64,000 bases of DNA from Oscheius sp. JU75 (taxonomy: Eukaryota; Nematoda; Chromadorea; Rhabditida; Rhabditidae), in assembly GCA_037178855.1 (NCBI GenBank), contig JASJZC010000006.1, forward strand, positions 3,658,001-3,722,000, written 5' to 3'. Of this stretch, positions 1-11,329 are shown in pieces. Both the position numbers and the translations under genes were made by a program. The notes beneath the pieces were generated by a model that worked only from the letters and a program-made list of their open reading frames with translations, was not told the DNA's origin and did not search any database. Positions within the stretch are counted from its first letter, which is position 1. Each line of letters opens with the position of its first letter.

Positions 1-1074
1 GTCACCGGGTGGGCAGATCCATTTCTTCACAGAAACTCCCATCTGTCCTCGCGGACCCGGGACACCTTGCTCTCCTTTGGCTCCGACCTCTCCGACCGGT
101 CCTCTGGGGCCAGGAAGCTCTTTCAGGATTCCGGGAATCCCTCTGGGACCTAAATTTGAATTGAATCGGAAGAGAGACGCTTGTACCTTGCTCTCCGGGA
201 TCTCCTAATGGCCCAGGCGGGCCCTTAATCCCCGGCTCGCCTTCAGGACACTGGATACAGGTTTGTTCCTGATATGGCTCTGTCGGACTCTCTCCATCCA
301 GACCATCGGTTCCGGGTTGACCATCGACTAAATCGTTGTCAATCATTAAAAGGATAAGACTCACCTCCGTCCTCTCCATCTACTCCAGCTGCTCCAGGTG
401 TTCCAGGAGCGCATTTCGGATTCGGAACCAGCTTCATCTCGCACTTTTGAGGAGCCTCAGTCTCTTTACTCTCCATGGGTGAAAGTACAGCTCCGATGTA
501 CTCAGAATCGCTGAAAACCTTCTTGCCCGGCTTCTCTTTGACCTCGACGGTCGGAGCAGCATGTACTCTATGAGTATTGGTCCGTGGGAGACTACCTAAA
601 CTGACTCTTTGAAAAGAAAGGATAGACAATGAACCTTTGATTCCCATGACCACCCTCTTTCCCCAGACCGGGTGTCGTCTCTGCTTGGAGCGGTTAGTGA
701 GACGTCTAGCCTTTTTGGCCTTTCTGTGCGAGTGCTTGTGGGATTCTGTGGGTAAATTGTGCTCGGAATGGTAACCAACTCACTTTTATTCTTACTTGGT
801 TTGTACTTGTACACGTAGTCTTCACGTCTCTCTCTGGCTGAGACAGTTTCCTCGATTTCCATGAGATCTTTCCAGAGAGTATCACTGGATCCCTGGACAG
901 TTTGAGTGAGTGCATTGACTTCAAAGATACCTTAAATTCGTCCATGTCCTTATGTACCATCTCTGTCAGCGAGCCCAGATTGAAGTGAAGCAACGGAAAG
1001 CAAATGACAGCCAAAACAAGAGCGAGACTACTCAAGGCGAGAGATATCAGAAGAATCCGCTCGACTTCCTTCAT
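1..1074 (-). CDS. Nematode cuticle collagen, C-terminus beyond window edge
   Basis: Structural protein of the cuticle, secreted by hypodermis and cross-linked into the extracellular matrix. The start at 1074 opens a hydrophobic N-terminal segment (residues about 5-28), followed by the conserved collagen N-domain Trp in SDTLWKDLME and a basic RERR site that fits furin-type processing. Exons read as 1074-931, 892-784, 745-365, 327-187 and 149-1, separated by introns of 37-38 bp. A lysine/arginine/histidine-rich stretch follows, then Cys-flanked Gly-X-Y blocks (CAPGTPGAAG, CIQCPEGEPGIKGPPG, GPRGIPG). A possible 30-bp intron at 634-605 keeps the frame whether or not it is removed. The C-terminal Gly-X-Y block and stop lie before position 1. 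Family assignment is firm; the individual collagen cannot be named. Confidence 0.92.
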
Positions 1075-1784
1075 TCTTTCGAAGAAGTGAGAACTGGGAG
1101 TGTTTTCACCCTCCCCACCCCTTATAATCCCGGCTATCTTCCCGTGTCATCAGGTGAAACGCCTCCGGTTGCAATTAGAGATCTTGATATGCTTCCCTCT
1201 GTGTGTTGTGACTGCCCGTTTGGTAGTTTACGAGCGTCCGTGGAGCTCATCCAAAATGTATTCATATAGGGTTTTGCTGGAGAGAAGAACGACAATTGAG
1301 ACAGTGCGTGGAATGAGGAGGGAGGAGACAAAGAGTCGGGTATGGAATGAGACGTCATCTGGACGTCGTTTGTCTCATGGTGTATTCATCCCCTGACTGT
1401 ACTTGACTGGAGCGAATAGAAGTAACCAGATCAGATGCAAAGAACTGTTCGAATAGCCGAGAAGAGCCAAACTAGTTCTTCAGACAACAAGGACTTTTCC
1501 CTTTCTGTCGTGCGAGCACTAACCAATTCATGTTTACCAGATCGCCAGAGAATACACTAAAAACTGAAAAAGTGGATTTGGCGACTGCTTCACTACAGGA
1601 TATTACACAGTTGCCAGTAACTGACTTTCCACCGACCTGGATCTGTAGATGATGCTATTGCTCGCGGAACGTCCAGATTGTTGAGCTCTCAGAGTTGTGA
1701 TATCTAACAGCCATTTCGAAAGAAGATTATTAGGAAGGCATCTTTGAAATGAACCATCCGCATACGATGGCTTTTGCTGTACTG

Positions 1785-1840
1785 TGATCTTCAGTTTGCA
1801 TTGACGGCTGTGCCGCTTCGCACAAAATCAAAACCCAAGA
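1785..1840 (+). repeat. Dispersed GC-rich hairpin repeat, diverged copy
   Basis: Contains GACGGCTGTGCCGCTTCG preceded by TTTGCATT. It is a diverged relative of the better copies at about 5352-5390 and 20036-20070. The core GCGGC-TGC-GCCGC can form a small stem-loop. Confidence 0.5.
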
Positions 1841-3909
1841 ATGCAACCAAAGTTGACTTGCCACCAATTATTGACAATAATTTCTGCAATAACACAATAA
1901 TTTGTTCGTGTTCCTTTCGCAGTGACGGACAGATGCCATTGCGCTTAAATGCATAATACATAACCCAAGGAACGGAAAGACTGCAATGTTAGGTTTTATG
2001 CGCCATCATGTGTTGCTCAGTATGCGCCAGTATGGTGTGGGTTCTCCGGCCTCGATGAAACTGTTCCCTCCCTGCTGCAAAACATATTCCACTTGCCCCG
2101 TCCAAAAGTCTGTAGCAGATGGCCTCATACATTGTGTGTGTCTCGGTCATATATCCGTAACGAGGGAGGAGGAGACCCGTCTGATTATGGCAAACCACAT
2201 TATGCACACGTAAACTGTCTCCCAAGAGGCCGGGGCTGATTGCGCGGAATTGAGCCCTCAATTATCATATATAATGGGACGCGAGTTTTGACGGGAGAAT
2301 ACTTTTTGGGGCTGGAATGAAGATTGGACGTCTCTCGGACAACCACAAATCATCCGCAACGACTCTGCGCACTGACTCTCTCTTCCACTTTAACTGCATA
2401 TACTGCATCGATTTTATTCATTCCAGCTTTTCTGATTAACCCCACGTCCATCTGTTCTTAAAGACAAGCCGATGATGGATATGGAGGGGGAAACAATGTC
2501 CGGCAAGGACAAAACCGGCTGCCAGCTTAGCTCTCGTCGGCCATAAATTACCATGTAGATGGTCCCCCTTCTCCTCATTTCTGGAACAATCCAAAGTCTC
2601 GGAACAAGCCGACTAATCTAATAATGATCTGGAATCGATGCCAATTCGGTTGGTCCTGCTCGCTAATTCATTGTCAAAACGGGCCGCGACAAATTGGATA
2701 CTCCAGGAGAGGAACATATGGCCTTGTTTTCGAAAGACAGAAAAAGAAACTTTGTGACTCTCATATAACTGGTTTCGTGACTCTTTTCCCATGTGTATCT
2801 GCACTTCTAAATTATCAATATATAAAACTAGACCTCAGCCTCGTACCATACGAGACGAGCCCTTGGGCTCGAACCTACAGTTTTTTTTAAAGAGTCATGG
2901 AATGTTCTCAGTTTGTACGTTGCAGGACCCATCGACAGACATATACGATAGCACGCACTGACTACGAGAGAAATACTTGCCAGCATAATTGTTCAAGTTT
3001 TGTTAGATCGTTCGGCGTTAAATACTCATCCAAGGAATTTTAAATAAGATTGGCGCGAAGAAGCAATATCTGGACAATCTTTCTGATAAATATCCATCTC
3101 TGAATTGATTCTTGTGTGTCATTGGGTCCCGAAACGGAAAATCTAAAGAACTTCCGAATCCGAACTATTCGAGATTCTCTCCTTACCCTCTCTCACCCTT
3201 AGTCTGTCCCTCTATTTTTGGTAGACTCTTCCCAGCGTTCGTGTCCTAGCTAACAACATTAAGCTCCCAAATGGCCGGAATCATTTCATGGAAGGGGTCG
3301 ATGACGGGCTCACGAAATAATGGACTCTCCGTCATTAGCAACAATTGAGATGTGCCGCCCGTCTGGCGCCGCGGACAAACCGCTTCCTTTTGGCGTGACT
3401 CCTGGTTGCCTTTGATGGAGCGATCGGAACGCTTTGAAATTCTCGACTGGTGTCCCTGAAGACCGTTGAAAAGCAATCTCTCAATTTAAAGACGTCAGTA
3501 GACAAGGGACTTGTGTCTCTCTTTTCGGGTAGAGAGAGAGAGGGCCTCTTGATCAATTTCAGACAATTAGGTTGTCCTTTTTTCGGGCCTTCAAACTCGA
3601 AACCCACATGCTATCTGCAGACAAAATCCCCAAAGAAGTAGAAGTTTATCAGGACAGGCTAACCTCATTTTGGGTGGGCTATTATTTTGTTTGCTACACA
3701 CACACGTCCAAGTTTGGAAGAGAAAGGAGCAATCAAACTGGAAGGAAGATGAGCTATTTTGGTTACTAGCATTGAGGTATTCTATAGTCTTACTGGGAGT
3801 AAGTGAGGTATCTCTTTGAACCAATCCTTGTAGTGTCATTTCACAAATGTACAAATGCGATTCGTCTACAGGACCATCCAGCAAACAGCCATCGTTGTCA
3901 TCCTGTCTA

Positions 3910-3982
3910 ATTCTTCTAGTTTATCTCTCCTCTTACTGTCGAAATTCTCTTGACAGTATGAGGAGAGATAGACTAGGAGAAT
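3910..3982. ncRNA. Candidate microRNA precursor hairpin
   Basis: A 31-nt arm at 3910-3940 pairs with a 31-nt arm at 3952-3982 across an 11-nt loop. Twenty-eight positions are Watson-Crick pairs. Of the three mismatches, two become G-U wobbles if the plus strand is transcribed. Stem length, loop size and total length (73 nt) fit a pre-miRNA. It lies alone between the collagen and mbl-1. I do not recognise the arm as a known miRNA. A recent small foldback element is the alternative. Strand is undetermined. Confidence 0.45.
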
Positions 3983-5351
3983 TTGTCCCTTTTGTTTCGA
4001 AGTAATGTTGAAGCGCAATCGGGTTGTTTGTAGACATACTATTGTCAAAGTTTAGGGCTGACATGTCAAGAAGTGCTCTTGCACAATTTAAGCAAGTCTG
4101 GCGGGAGAGTTTGCTCTACCCAATGGGACCCCTGTCGATAAAGGGACTATCCTTTAGTAACAGTGACATTTGGAAAGATAGAATCCTTTGCTAGTGACAT
4201 ACAAGACTGTTCAGAATCTCTTGGAATACAATAATTGGCTATTCTTTCTCCCCCAAACTCCTTTACGTTCTGAACTCGCAACTCGTCGGTCAGCGCGTCG
4301 TTTCGTGGGATTACAGCGGCTATTCGGAGGGCTATCCGCGGGCAATTCATCTGCTTTTTCTAGCCAAAGCAGATTCTTTTTGCAACATTGGTTCCCTCTC
4401 CTCGGGATCAAAGGACCAGCCCACACAATTTTCTCCTCCTCGTCCATTATAGAGAAACAGTTTGTTCTTCTTCCGGGGGAACACAGGGTGTAGTCGAAGG
4501 TCATGCGGAGGGCGCGAAGAAGAAGAATAGTAAGAGAATGGCCGTTTTGCATAACACATTGATTGCGCAAAGTACTAATCCCGATCGGGGGGACGCTTGC
4601 GCGACGCCGGCTGGTCGTAACCGTTATTTAAAACTGTAGCCGGTCGACCTTTCTCTCCCATACACTCTCGCGTTCGTGCACATGTGGGAGAACAATAGGA
4701 TCGATCAAGAAGAGGCCCGAAATGTGGTGTAATAGGTGCCATTGACACCCTTTATCCCAGAGCCCCTGCCAAAATGCATGTAATTTAGCTGTTGCCGAGC
4801 CCAGCTCAATCTTTGTCCATTAGCGCTGCTGCCAGCCTTTCTTTCTGGAATTTAAGACCCGGTCCTTTGGGAACACAGTGTCACTTTTGCAGCACTCCTT
4901 TCTTTTGAACGTCATCATTTACAGTGCTAAGTGCTTGATGAAACACTTTCTCCCTTTCATATCATTCAACTGTTGATCTTGAGCGTCTTGAGTGAACCCG
5001 TACCATCTCGGCTCTTCGCGTCGTTTTCATTCATACTTTACTCGTTAAAAATCGTTAAAAACTCGAACCAGGGTCAGTTGATTTGAATGGCAAAGCTGTA
5101 ATTATAAAGTTTTTACTTGTCAGGTTTTTGAGGCCAAAAAAGTAGTACGGAGTTTTTAGCCCTAAAATTCCAAAGTACTCATCACCTAATTGGTCGCCAT
5201 TATTCTTGAACCATCTCCGCCTAAGGGGTTCCTTTGACTCTTTGCATTCCAACAACTCTTTTGAAATTTTTTTGCCAGTACTTTGATGAAACAAACGAAA
5301 TTTCACAATTGTCTTTGTTTTTTATTGACAGAAACCAGCCGTCAATTTGTC

Positions 5352-5392
5352 TTCAGTTTACATTGGCGGCTGCGCCGCTTCGTAGTCACGAA
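5352..5392 (+). repeat. Dispersed GC-rich hairpin repeat
   Basis: Carries GGCGGCTGCGCCGCTTCG followed by TAGT, preceded by TTTACATT. The same string occurs in inverse orientation at 20036-20070 and diverged at 1785-1840. It could be the conserved terminus of a small mobile element. Confidence 0.55.
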
Positions 5393-6419
5393 GGCTTCCA
5401 GTGGCTACATCGGAACAAAATCAAAGTTTTAGAGCGCACTCAAAAATGTCTTGCCAAATTTAAGAGAGAAACTTGAGACGTTGCCGAAGTATTGGAGCTA
5501 CAAAAAAGTCCAAATCGCAATTAATATGTAGTAGTTACCTCAATCGACCACCCATAAAAATTGCGTCCGAATATTATCATGATACCCTTTTGGCTGGTTA
5601 CGTATTTGAATTCTGACTATCAACGCTCTGCTCCGTGCCAGTCATGTTATCAATACACTTTCGGCCAATTGACTCTTCCAACCAGATAAACCTCGGCTGT
5701 CCGTAAAGTGCGAATCGTGTTCGTATGTATGCTAATTAGCGGCGACATAATAATCCAGGGGATTATACTGTAATCCTATTGGTCGTCTCCCCCCTCTGTC
5801 TCGCAACACTTCACTCCCCTTTTGACTCCAGCCTTTACTGTACTCTTCCACTTCGTGTCATCTAACAATTAGACCCGGATCCTCGAGCTCTGTCCAGCCT
5901 CCTAGGCTGATTAGGCGTTTCGCAACGATTGTGTGTCATTTAGGAGGGGGTCAAAGACGATACTTCCGAGGGAGAGGGTACGGTAGTCTGGAGAGGAGAG
6001 AGGAGATGAGTAATTGCCGCGCTCTTGATGAAGGAAATGGGAAAAACTGAAACGTTGAGGGGGGACGGGACCGGCTGCTCGAGAGGACCTATAGTCGGTG
6101 ATGAGATGGTTGAGAGTGGGTAGGATTTCTGGAATTTTTCTTTTAGACATTGGTCAGTCCAGGAATCATTTGTCAATCTAGCAACTGTTCCCATGTGTTC
6201 AAGTGAACTCTGATCGTACAGATCCTTTCAATCCAGCTGACTATTTTGTCAGTTAAATATATATGTTCACGTCACTCTGTCAACCTTTCTTTCTGACAGC
6301 CTGAGTCTGTTTTGATCTTGTCCCTGTCACCTTATACTCTTATCCTATACCCGTCAGTTTTTCCACTTCTTAGAATGTCTCTGAAAGTATTTACAAGAGT
6401 TTCAGGAATAAGCCTACAA

Positions 6420-6505
6420 GTTTCACAAAGCCGCGAACCCAACGTATCCTTTTTGTTTTGTATTCGGAGCTTTAACCGACTGAGCCGATTTTCCCCGAGA
6501 TGCTG
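6420..6505 (-). repeat. tRNA-like sequence, probably SINE-derived
   Basis: On the minus strand an A-box-like TCGGCTCAGTCGGTTAAAGC is followed about 30 nt later by the B-box-like GGGTTCGCGGC. No clean acceptor or anticodon stem could be drawn, so this is an internal-promoter relic and not a working tRNA gene. Confidence 0.45.
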
Positions 6506-9500
6506 GAACTGAGTTAGTCAGCCCCATCGGTTAGCCAGCAAGCGCTATAGGTTCGCTTTGAACTACCCCTACCCACCTGTTTTTTTGACATCCCTGTCAG
6601 TATTGCGAACGAAACCAGATAGGACCTCAGAACACGACTACTAAAGAACAACTAGAATTGTCCTTCTCATTCGATTCCTCCCTAATGACCGCGTTCTATT
6701 CTCCGCTCCTAATGGATGCAACACATCTTACAACCAATTCTGACGGTGGTCGTACCATTTCCCAAGAGACAATTGGCCGGATCCATCTGTCAGGCGAGTT
6801 CCATCTGTCGCCGGCCTATGATCTGTAGCCGATTTCCTGTCATCGGTCGCATATGGACAATCGAGTAATCCAATTGAGTCCCTCCCTCTCTGTATGAAAT
6901 CCGGAGGCACTACAGTTCGTGAATCAATTCGTCCCCATATATGAGTGTGCAGAGTGTGCGTGTTGGATTTGCAAGGAGCGAGCGAGAGCGCGCGCCTCAC
7001 ACCCAGGTGCCCGCACGTCTCTGTTTGATCGGTTTTGATCAAGAGGCGAGTACTTGTGAAGGAGGTGAGAAGTGTCGCGCCCCGAGGGAGAGACCATAAC
7101 ATGATCGATCTTTGGTATCTCCCTCTCTATGCCCTTTTCTCTCTGAATTGAACAGTTGTGACAGCTGCGAATTACCGTACGTGCAGACCGGTCACAGGTG
7201 ACGAGCCGTCACAGCTGATTGCCAATTTTCACTCCTGCCCTGTCATTGAGAATTCAGGGTTCTGGTTAGATGGGTCTCTTGCACATAGTCAGTAATTTCT
7301 CCTGCCTAGAACTCATGGTTTGTTTTGCAGATCTGCGGGAGAGGTGATAAAATACAGCACACTCACAGAGTCTCTATTGAGGACTAGGTTTCTTTGAATC
7401 TCTAAGATGAGAGACAGTATAAGTCGAGGTTCTTGACTTCTTTCCTCTAGGATAAAATCAATTCTATTGAGTCTCTGAAAAGATTGGTAGTCAGGCGGGA
7501 TCTTCCAACAGCAATGTCTTTGCTTTCTTGTCCAATTCTTGAAACTTCTATATCTGGATCACGTTTCGTTCAATATTTACCCAAAGCAGTAAGGTAATCC
7601 GTGCAAATTATAGTCTCACCAGAACCAGTAGGACTTTAGAACAAGTTATCAGCAAAACTCTTGGTTGGTACAAACTGGCTCTGCTGACTTCCCCAGATAC
7701 CGAATGACTCTTTCTATTATTTTATTGCTAAGCGTTGACAAGACTTGACAGGGCTTGAAACAGGGACGGACCATTCAACCTTGGTCAAAAAACACAATTG
7801 TGAACGGATTACTCTTACTAGACTGGTAGTCTTCTTCGTGACTCTCTCTCACCCTATCTCTTCTCCGCACTTCTCCAAAGTTGCACTAGTTGATCCCCTG
7901 CTATCTCTTTCATCTCTGGAGCTTGTCACAATGTCTCATTAGAGAGTCGCAACAAAGGGAGCCTTCTTCTCGGGGCCATCGATTCAGACCTACTGTAAAA
8001 GGCGAGAGCGGGTTTTCCGATGGGCGGAGTCGGGTGCAACTGCCCCCAGGCGACTCTGTCTTCATGTGCTCCGCCTCTCATGGCCTCCTATCTCTTCTCC
8101 AGCTGGAACTGACCAGTCTGCCTTCTCTCTCGCTCGCTCGCTCCTCGAACACATCCCGACGGAACTTTTTTTTATTAGGAACGAATGGCTGCTGTAAAGA
8201 ATAACTGGGACGAGATGGGGCTGGGGAAGAGGAGCTGATACCAAAATTATGAGCCAGATGAACAGACTACTTCACGAGCCATAAGCCAGTTAAGCTCTGC
8301 TTGTAAACAGAGGACAGAGAGTCACGCAAGCCTGATCCCAAGAAAACGTATCTCATGTCCCAGGTTCTCTCAGTGGCCCCTGTCGTAATTGTTGCCTGGT
8401 CTCCGTCTCAATTGATGGCTTCCGAGGCGAGACCCTGTCCCTCTTTAAACCTCGCCTTCATTTTTCTTCTTAATTCCATCTGTCCTCCCGGAGAACTTGC
8501 CCTTTCACAGCAATTTTGGACAAAAAGCCCCTCCTTGTCGCAAGAAAGGGAGAGGGCGAAATGAGGCGGAGAAGAATTTGCGCATACACAGAATCTTGGG
8601 GAGGTTTAAAATTGTTCCCTGTGGGACCCATCAAAGATAACTTCAGTCTTGGATACTCCGTCAAGAGTTTTGAAGTTTGTGTCACTTTAGTTTCAAAGGT
8701 AAATGGGTCCCGCAGCAAAGTAGAACCGCTAGTTTAAGTTCAAAATGTACATCGATCTCAGTCCGCAATTTCTGCCAAAAAAACTTCCTCTTCCAAAAAA
8801 AGGCGGAACCGGAAAGTATGGCTTCTGATCATGTGTGGGGCCTTGTTTTCTCGCTCTGACTGTAAACAGAAGTCTTCGGTTAAGAGAGAACGAAGGTTAC
8901 ACACTCTCTTTCTCTCTTTCTGATAAATTTCCTCTCTCTGTTTTTCCTCATAGAAACAACTGCTCTCGGCTTGCTGTCACTCTCTGGCGCCTCGGTCCAT
9001 TCGTTTCCTTCCGCTCCCGAATAGCCCCTCGTCCCGTCTCCGGGCTCGTATCGGTCACAACAGCTTCTTATCTTTTGCCTTTTCTGTTGTGTGCCGACGA
9101 CAGCAGCACAAGCAAGCTCTCTCTCCTCTTCCGACCATCCGGTGCCCAAACGCAGGTCGCGCGCACGCCACTGAAGACACAACCAGTTTTTCGTAATGGT
9201 GATCGCCATTTCACCCCCACCGGTGCCCGCCCCAGCGCATACTGCGCGCTCAGAGGAGACCTGTTTGTTTTTCCTTTATACAGAAATCGTACATTCTTCT
9301 TTGGAGAGAATGTTGCCTTCCCTCTGAGCCATTTCGTCCTTTTATGTCCTTCCCCCATTCCCCTATTTTCATCTGAGTCAGCCACGCTTTTCGCAAGAGG
9401 GCCGGGAAAACAGTATTGTGCTCTTTTTCAAATTAGGAAATTCCTGAGAGATGAGTCAGTCACAGCAGGCCAAACATGGTTGTCTTTTACATCCTCACCA

Positions 9501-10442
9501 AACTTTTTTAAAGTAATTCAACGTCCACGAATAAGCTTACAGTTCCTCGAAAATGTTCAAATTCAAAAGTGAATGCAGTTTGGCGGGAACCTGGAAAACT
9601 CTATTAACTGTTCAAAAGGGTAAACTATCAATCTCAGAGAGTTGTTGGGCAGAGAGACTTGTGTTTTCACTGTTTCTAACTTTTGATGAGAGTCAGAATT
9701 TCTTGTCCATTTCCCGAGCCTGTCCAAAATTTACTTTTTACCGAGAATCCGCTTAGTTCACAAAAATTTGCATCCTCCAAGCAATTATCCAGAACCAGTC
9801 AGTTTCAAAAAATCCTGCTCCTTTCCATCTCCACATCGTCCTCCGTGGCCAAAGTAGGCTACTAAACGCTGTGAAACCACTTGTGTGAATTGCCCGACCA
9901 TTTCTTCCATCGAAACTTTTTCCTCCTCCTCCTCCTCCTCCATATATGGGTGTGACCGTTTTCTTTACCTTTTCTCCCAACCTTTCACTTTTTGGCGATC
10001 GATTCCGGTTCTGAGAGTGTCCTTCGTTCAGTTTACGGATAGTATTAGTACCGGAGAGTGTTTTCGCCCGCTCTCGCTCTGGAGGAGAGTCAAGTCGGTA
10101 TCAGAGCGACCGTTCGAAAAGAGCTCCATCTGTCTTCTGTTTATTCTTGGGCTTTTTTTTCAGACAGTCATGCATTTGAGAAACGGCTTGTTATTAAATC
10201 ATCGCAATGACATACAGGGGGTGTCGATCAAGGTCACCCCAGGTTGGAGATTTTATGAGCCGTTTGGCCTCTCTCCGGGTTACCAAACATTTCGAAGCGC
10301 AACTTTTTTAAACAGGAAATGAACACCTGTGATCTCTGGAGTTTAGAGTTATAGTTCTTCCTCTCATTTGTGTTACTCTTTTCCAGCACCTATACGTTCT
10401 GTATTATGCAACTTCCAATACCTCACAAACAGTCGGCGCAAA

Positions 10443-10517
10443 CTTCGCCAAATAGCGCAGTGGGTCAGAGCTTCGACTGTGGAGCAAACAGGTCCGGTTC
10501 GAATTCCACACGTGGAA
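10443..10517 (+). repeat. tRNA-like sequence, probably SINE-derived
   Basis: A-box-like TAGCGCAGTGGGTCAGAGC and B-box GGTTCGAATTCC are at tRNA spacing on the plus strand. The T-stem is weakly paired and the acceptor stem is not evident. The D-arm and following TTCGACT match the tRNA-like insert at 37925-37990. Confidence 0.5.
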
Positions 10518-11310
10518 AAAATTTTTGCTTACAGAAGTGCGTTGTTTCATCAGATTGGTTCTGAAATTTATTTTCGTTCAGAACTCAGTGTATATTCGAC
10601 TTCTGAGGGTAGTGAGTCCATAGACAGGGTTCGAAGAACAAGATGTTTGATATGGGCCAGGAAAACACGAGGCAATCACAGTTTTTGCTCCTCAAACAGT
10701 ACAATGGCTGGCGGCTGTGTGCTGCATTCATCTTTCTCTCTCTCTCTCTCCCGATGACAAAGTAGTCTGTCCCCCAGCGCCCAACATGGTTGCAGAGCGA
10801 AATCGATCGACCCGATTGGCTGGCTGTCTTCTGATTGAAAACTTCTTATCGTTCCTTCCACGAAACAGTAGTCGAGCGCCCAAAAGTGGCAGCATGCCGC
10901 CGGTTCCGGTGCTTGCTCATATCGCGCTCTTTCTCTCTCTCCGGGCCGGCAATCGAATGACTCTCCCTTTCTGGCGCGCACCGCACCACATTTCGCATAA
11001 TGATGAATTATTTGGCCATTCAGTCAGTCAGTGTCGGTGTGGTGGTCGCTTGAAACAAGCCGACATTGTAACGACAAGCCGACCCTGCACTGTCATGTTC
11101 CCCCACAGCAGTTACTGTTATTTCTACTGGTTCCTCCCCGTGTGATCCGACCATAACAGGCGAGAAGCACGTGTCCTGTTCGATTTGGAGTGTCGTATTG
11201 AATCTCAATTGTGTTTCAGTACTGACTAGATCTTCCATCCTCAAAGAGCTTGAGGCCTGTTTCTCTCTACACTCATAGCTTTCGCTCAAACCCTCTTCCA
11301 TCTTCAAAGA

Positions 11311-11329
11311 CCCCTCTTTCAGATCCAGA
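11311..11329 (+). promoter_or_regulatory. 3' splice acceptor just upstream of the mbl-1 ATG
   Basis: A pyrimidine tract ends in TTTCAG at 11317-11322, leaving a 7-nt leader before the ATG at 11330. This is either the acceptor of a 5'-UTR intron or a spliced-leader trans-splice site, both usual in nematodes, and it supports the chosen start. Confidence 0.65.

Larger units (their letters stand above)
1075..11322. other. Long non-coding upstream region of mbl-1
   Basis: About 10 kb without a convincing coding gene. The sequence is rich in TC/GA runs, and its long frames (for example the 245-codon frame at 8835-9572) are Ser/Leu/Phe-rich and look like by-products of pyrimidine bias. It holds an miRNA-like hairpin (3910-3982), tRNA-like repeats (about 6420-6505 and 10443-10517) and two copies of a dispersed GC-rich hairpin repeat (about 1790-1835 and 5352-5390). 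In C. elegans mbl-1 has a large 5' region, so alternative promoters or 5' exons are likely here, but I could not place one. Confidence 0.6.

Noticed and set aside
8835-9572. 245-codon open frame on the plus strand, the longest in the window
   Set aside because: Composition is Ser/Leu/Phe/Arg-rich as expected from TC-rich DNA. There are no domains, and an opposite-strand frame is also long. No splice context ties it to mbl-1.
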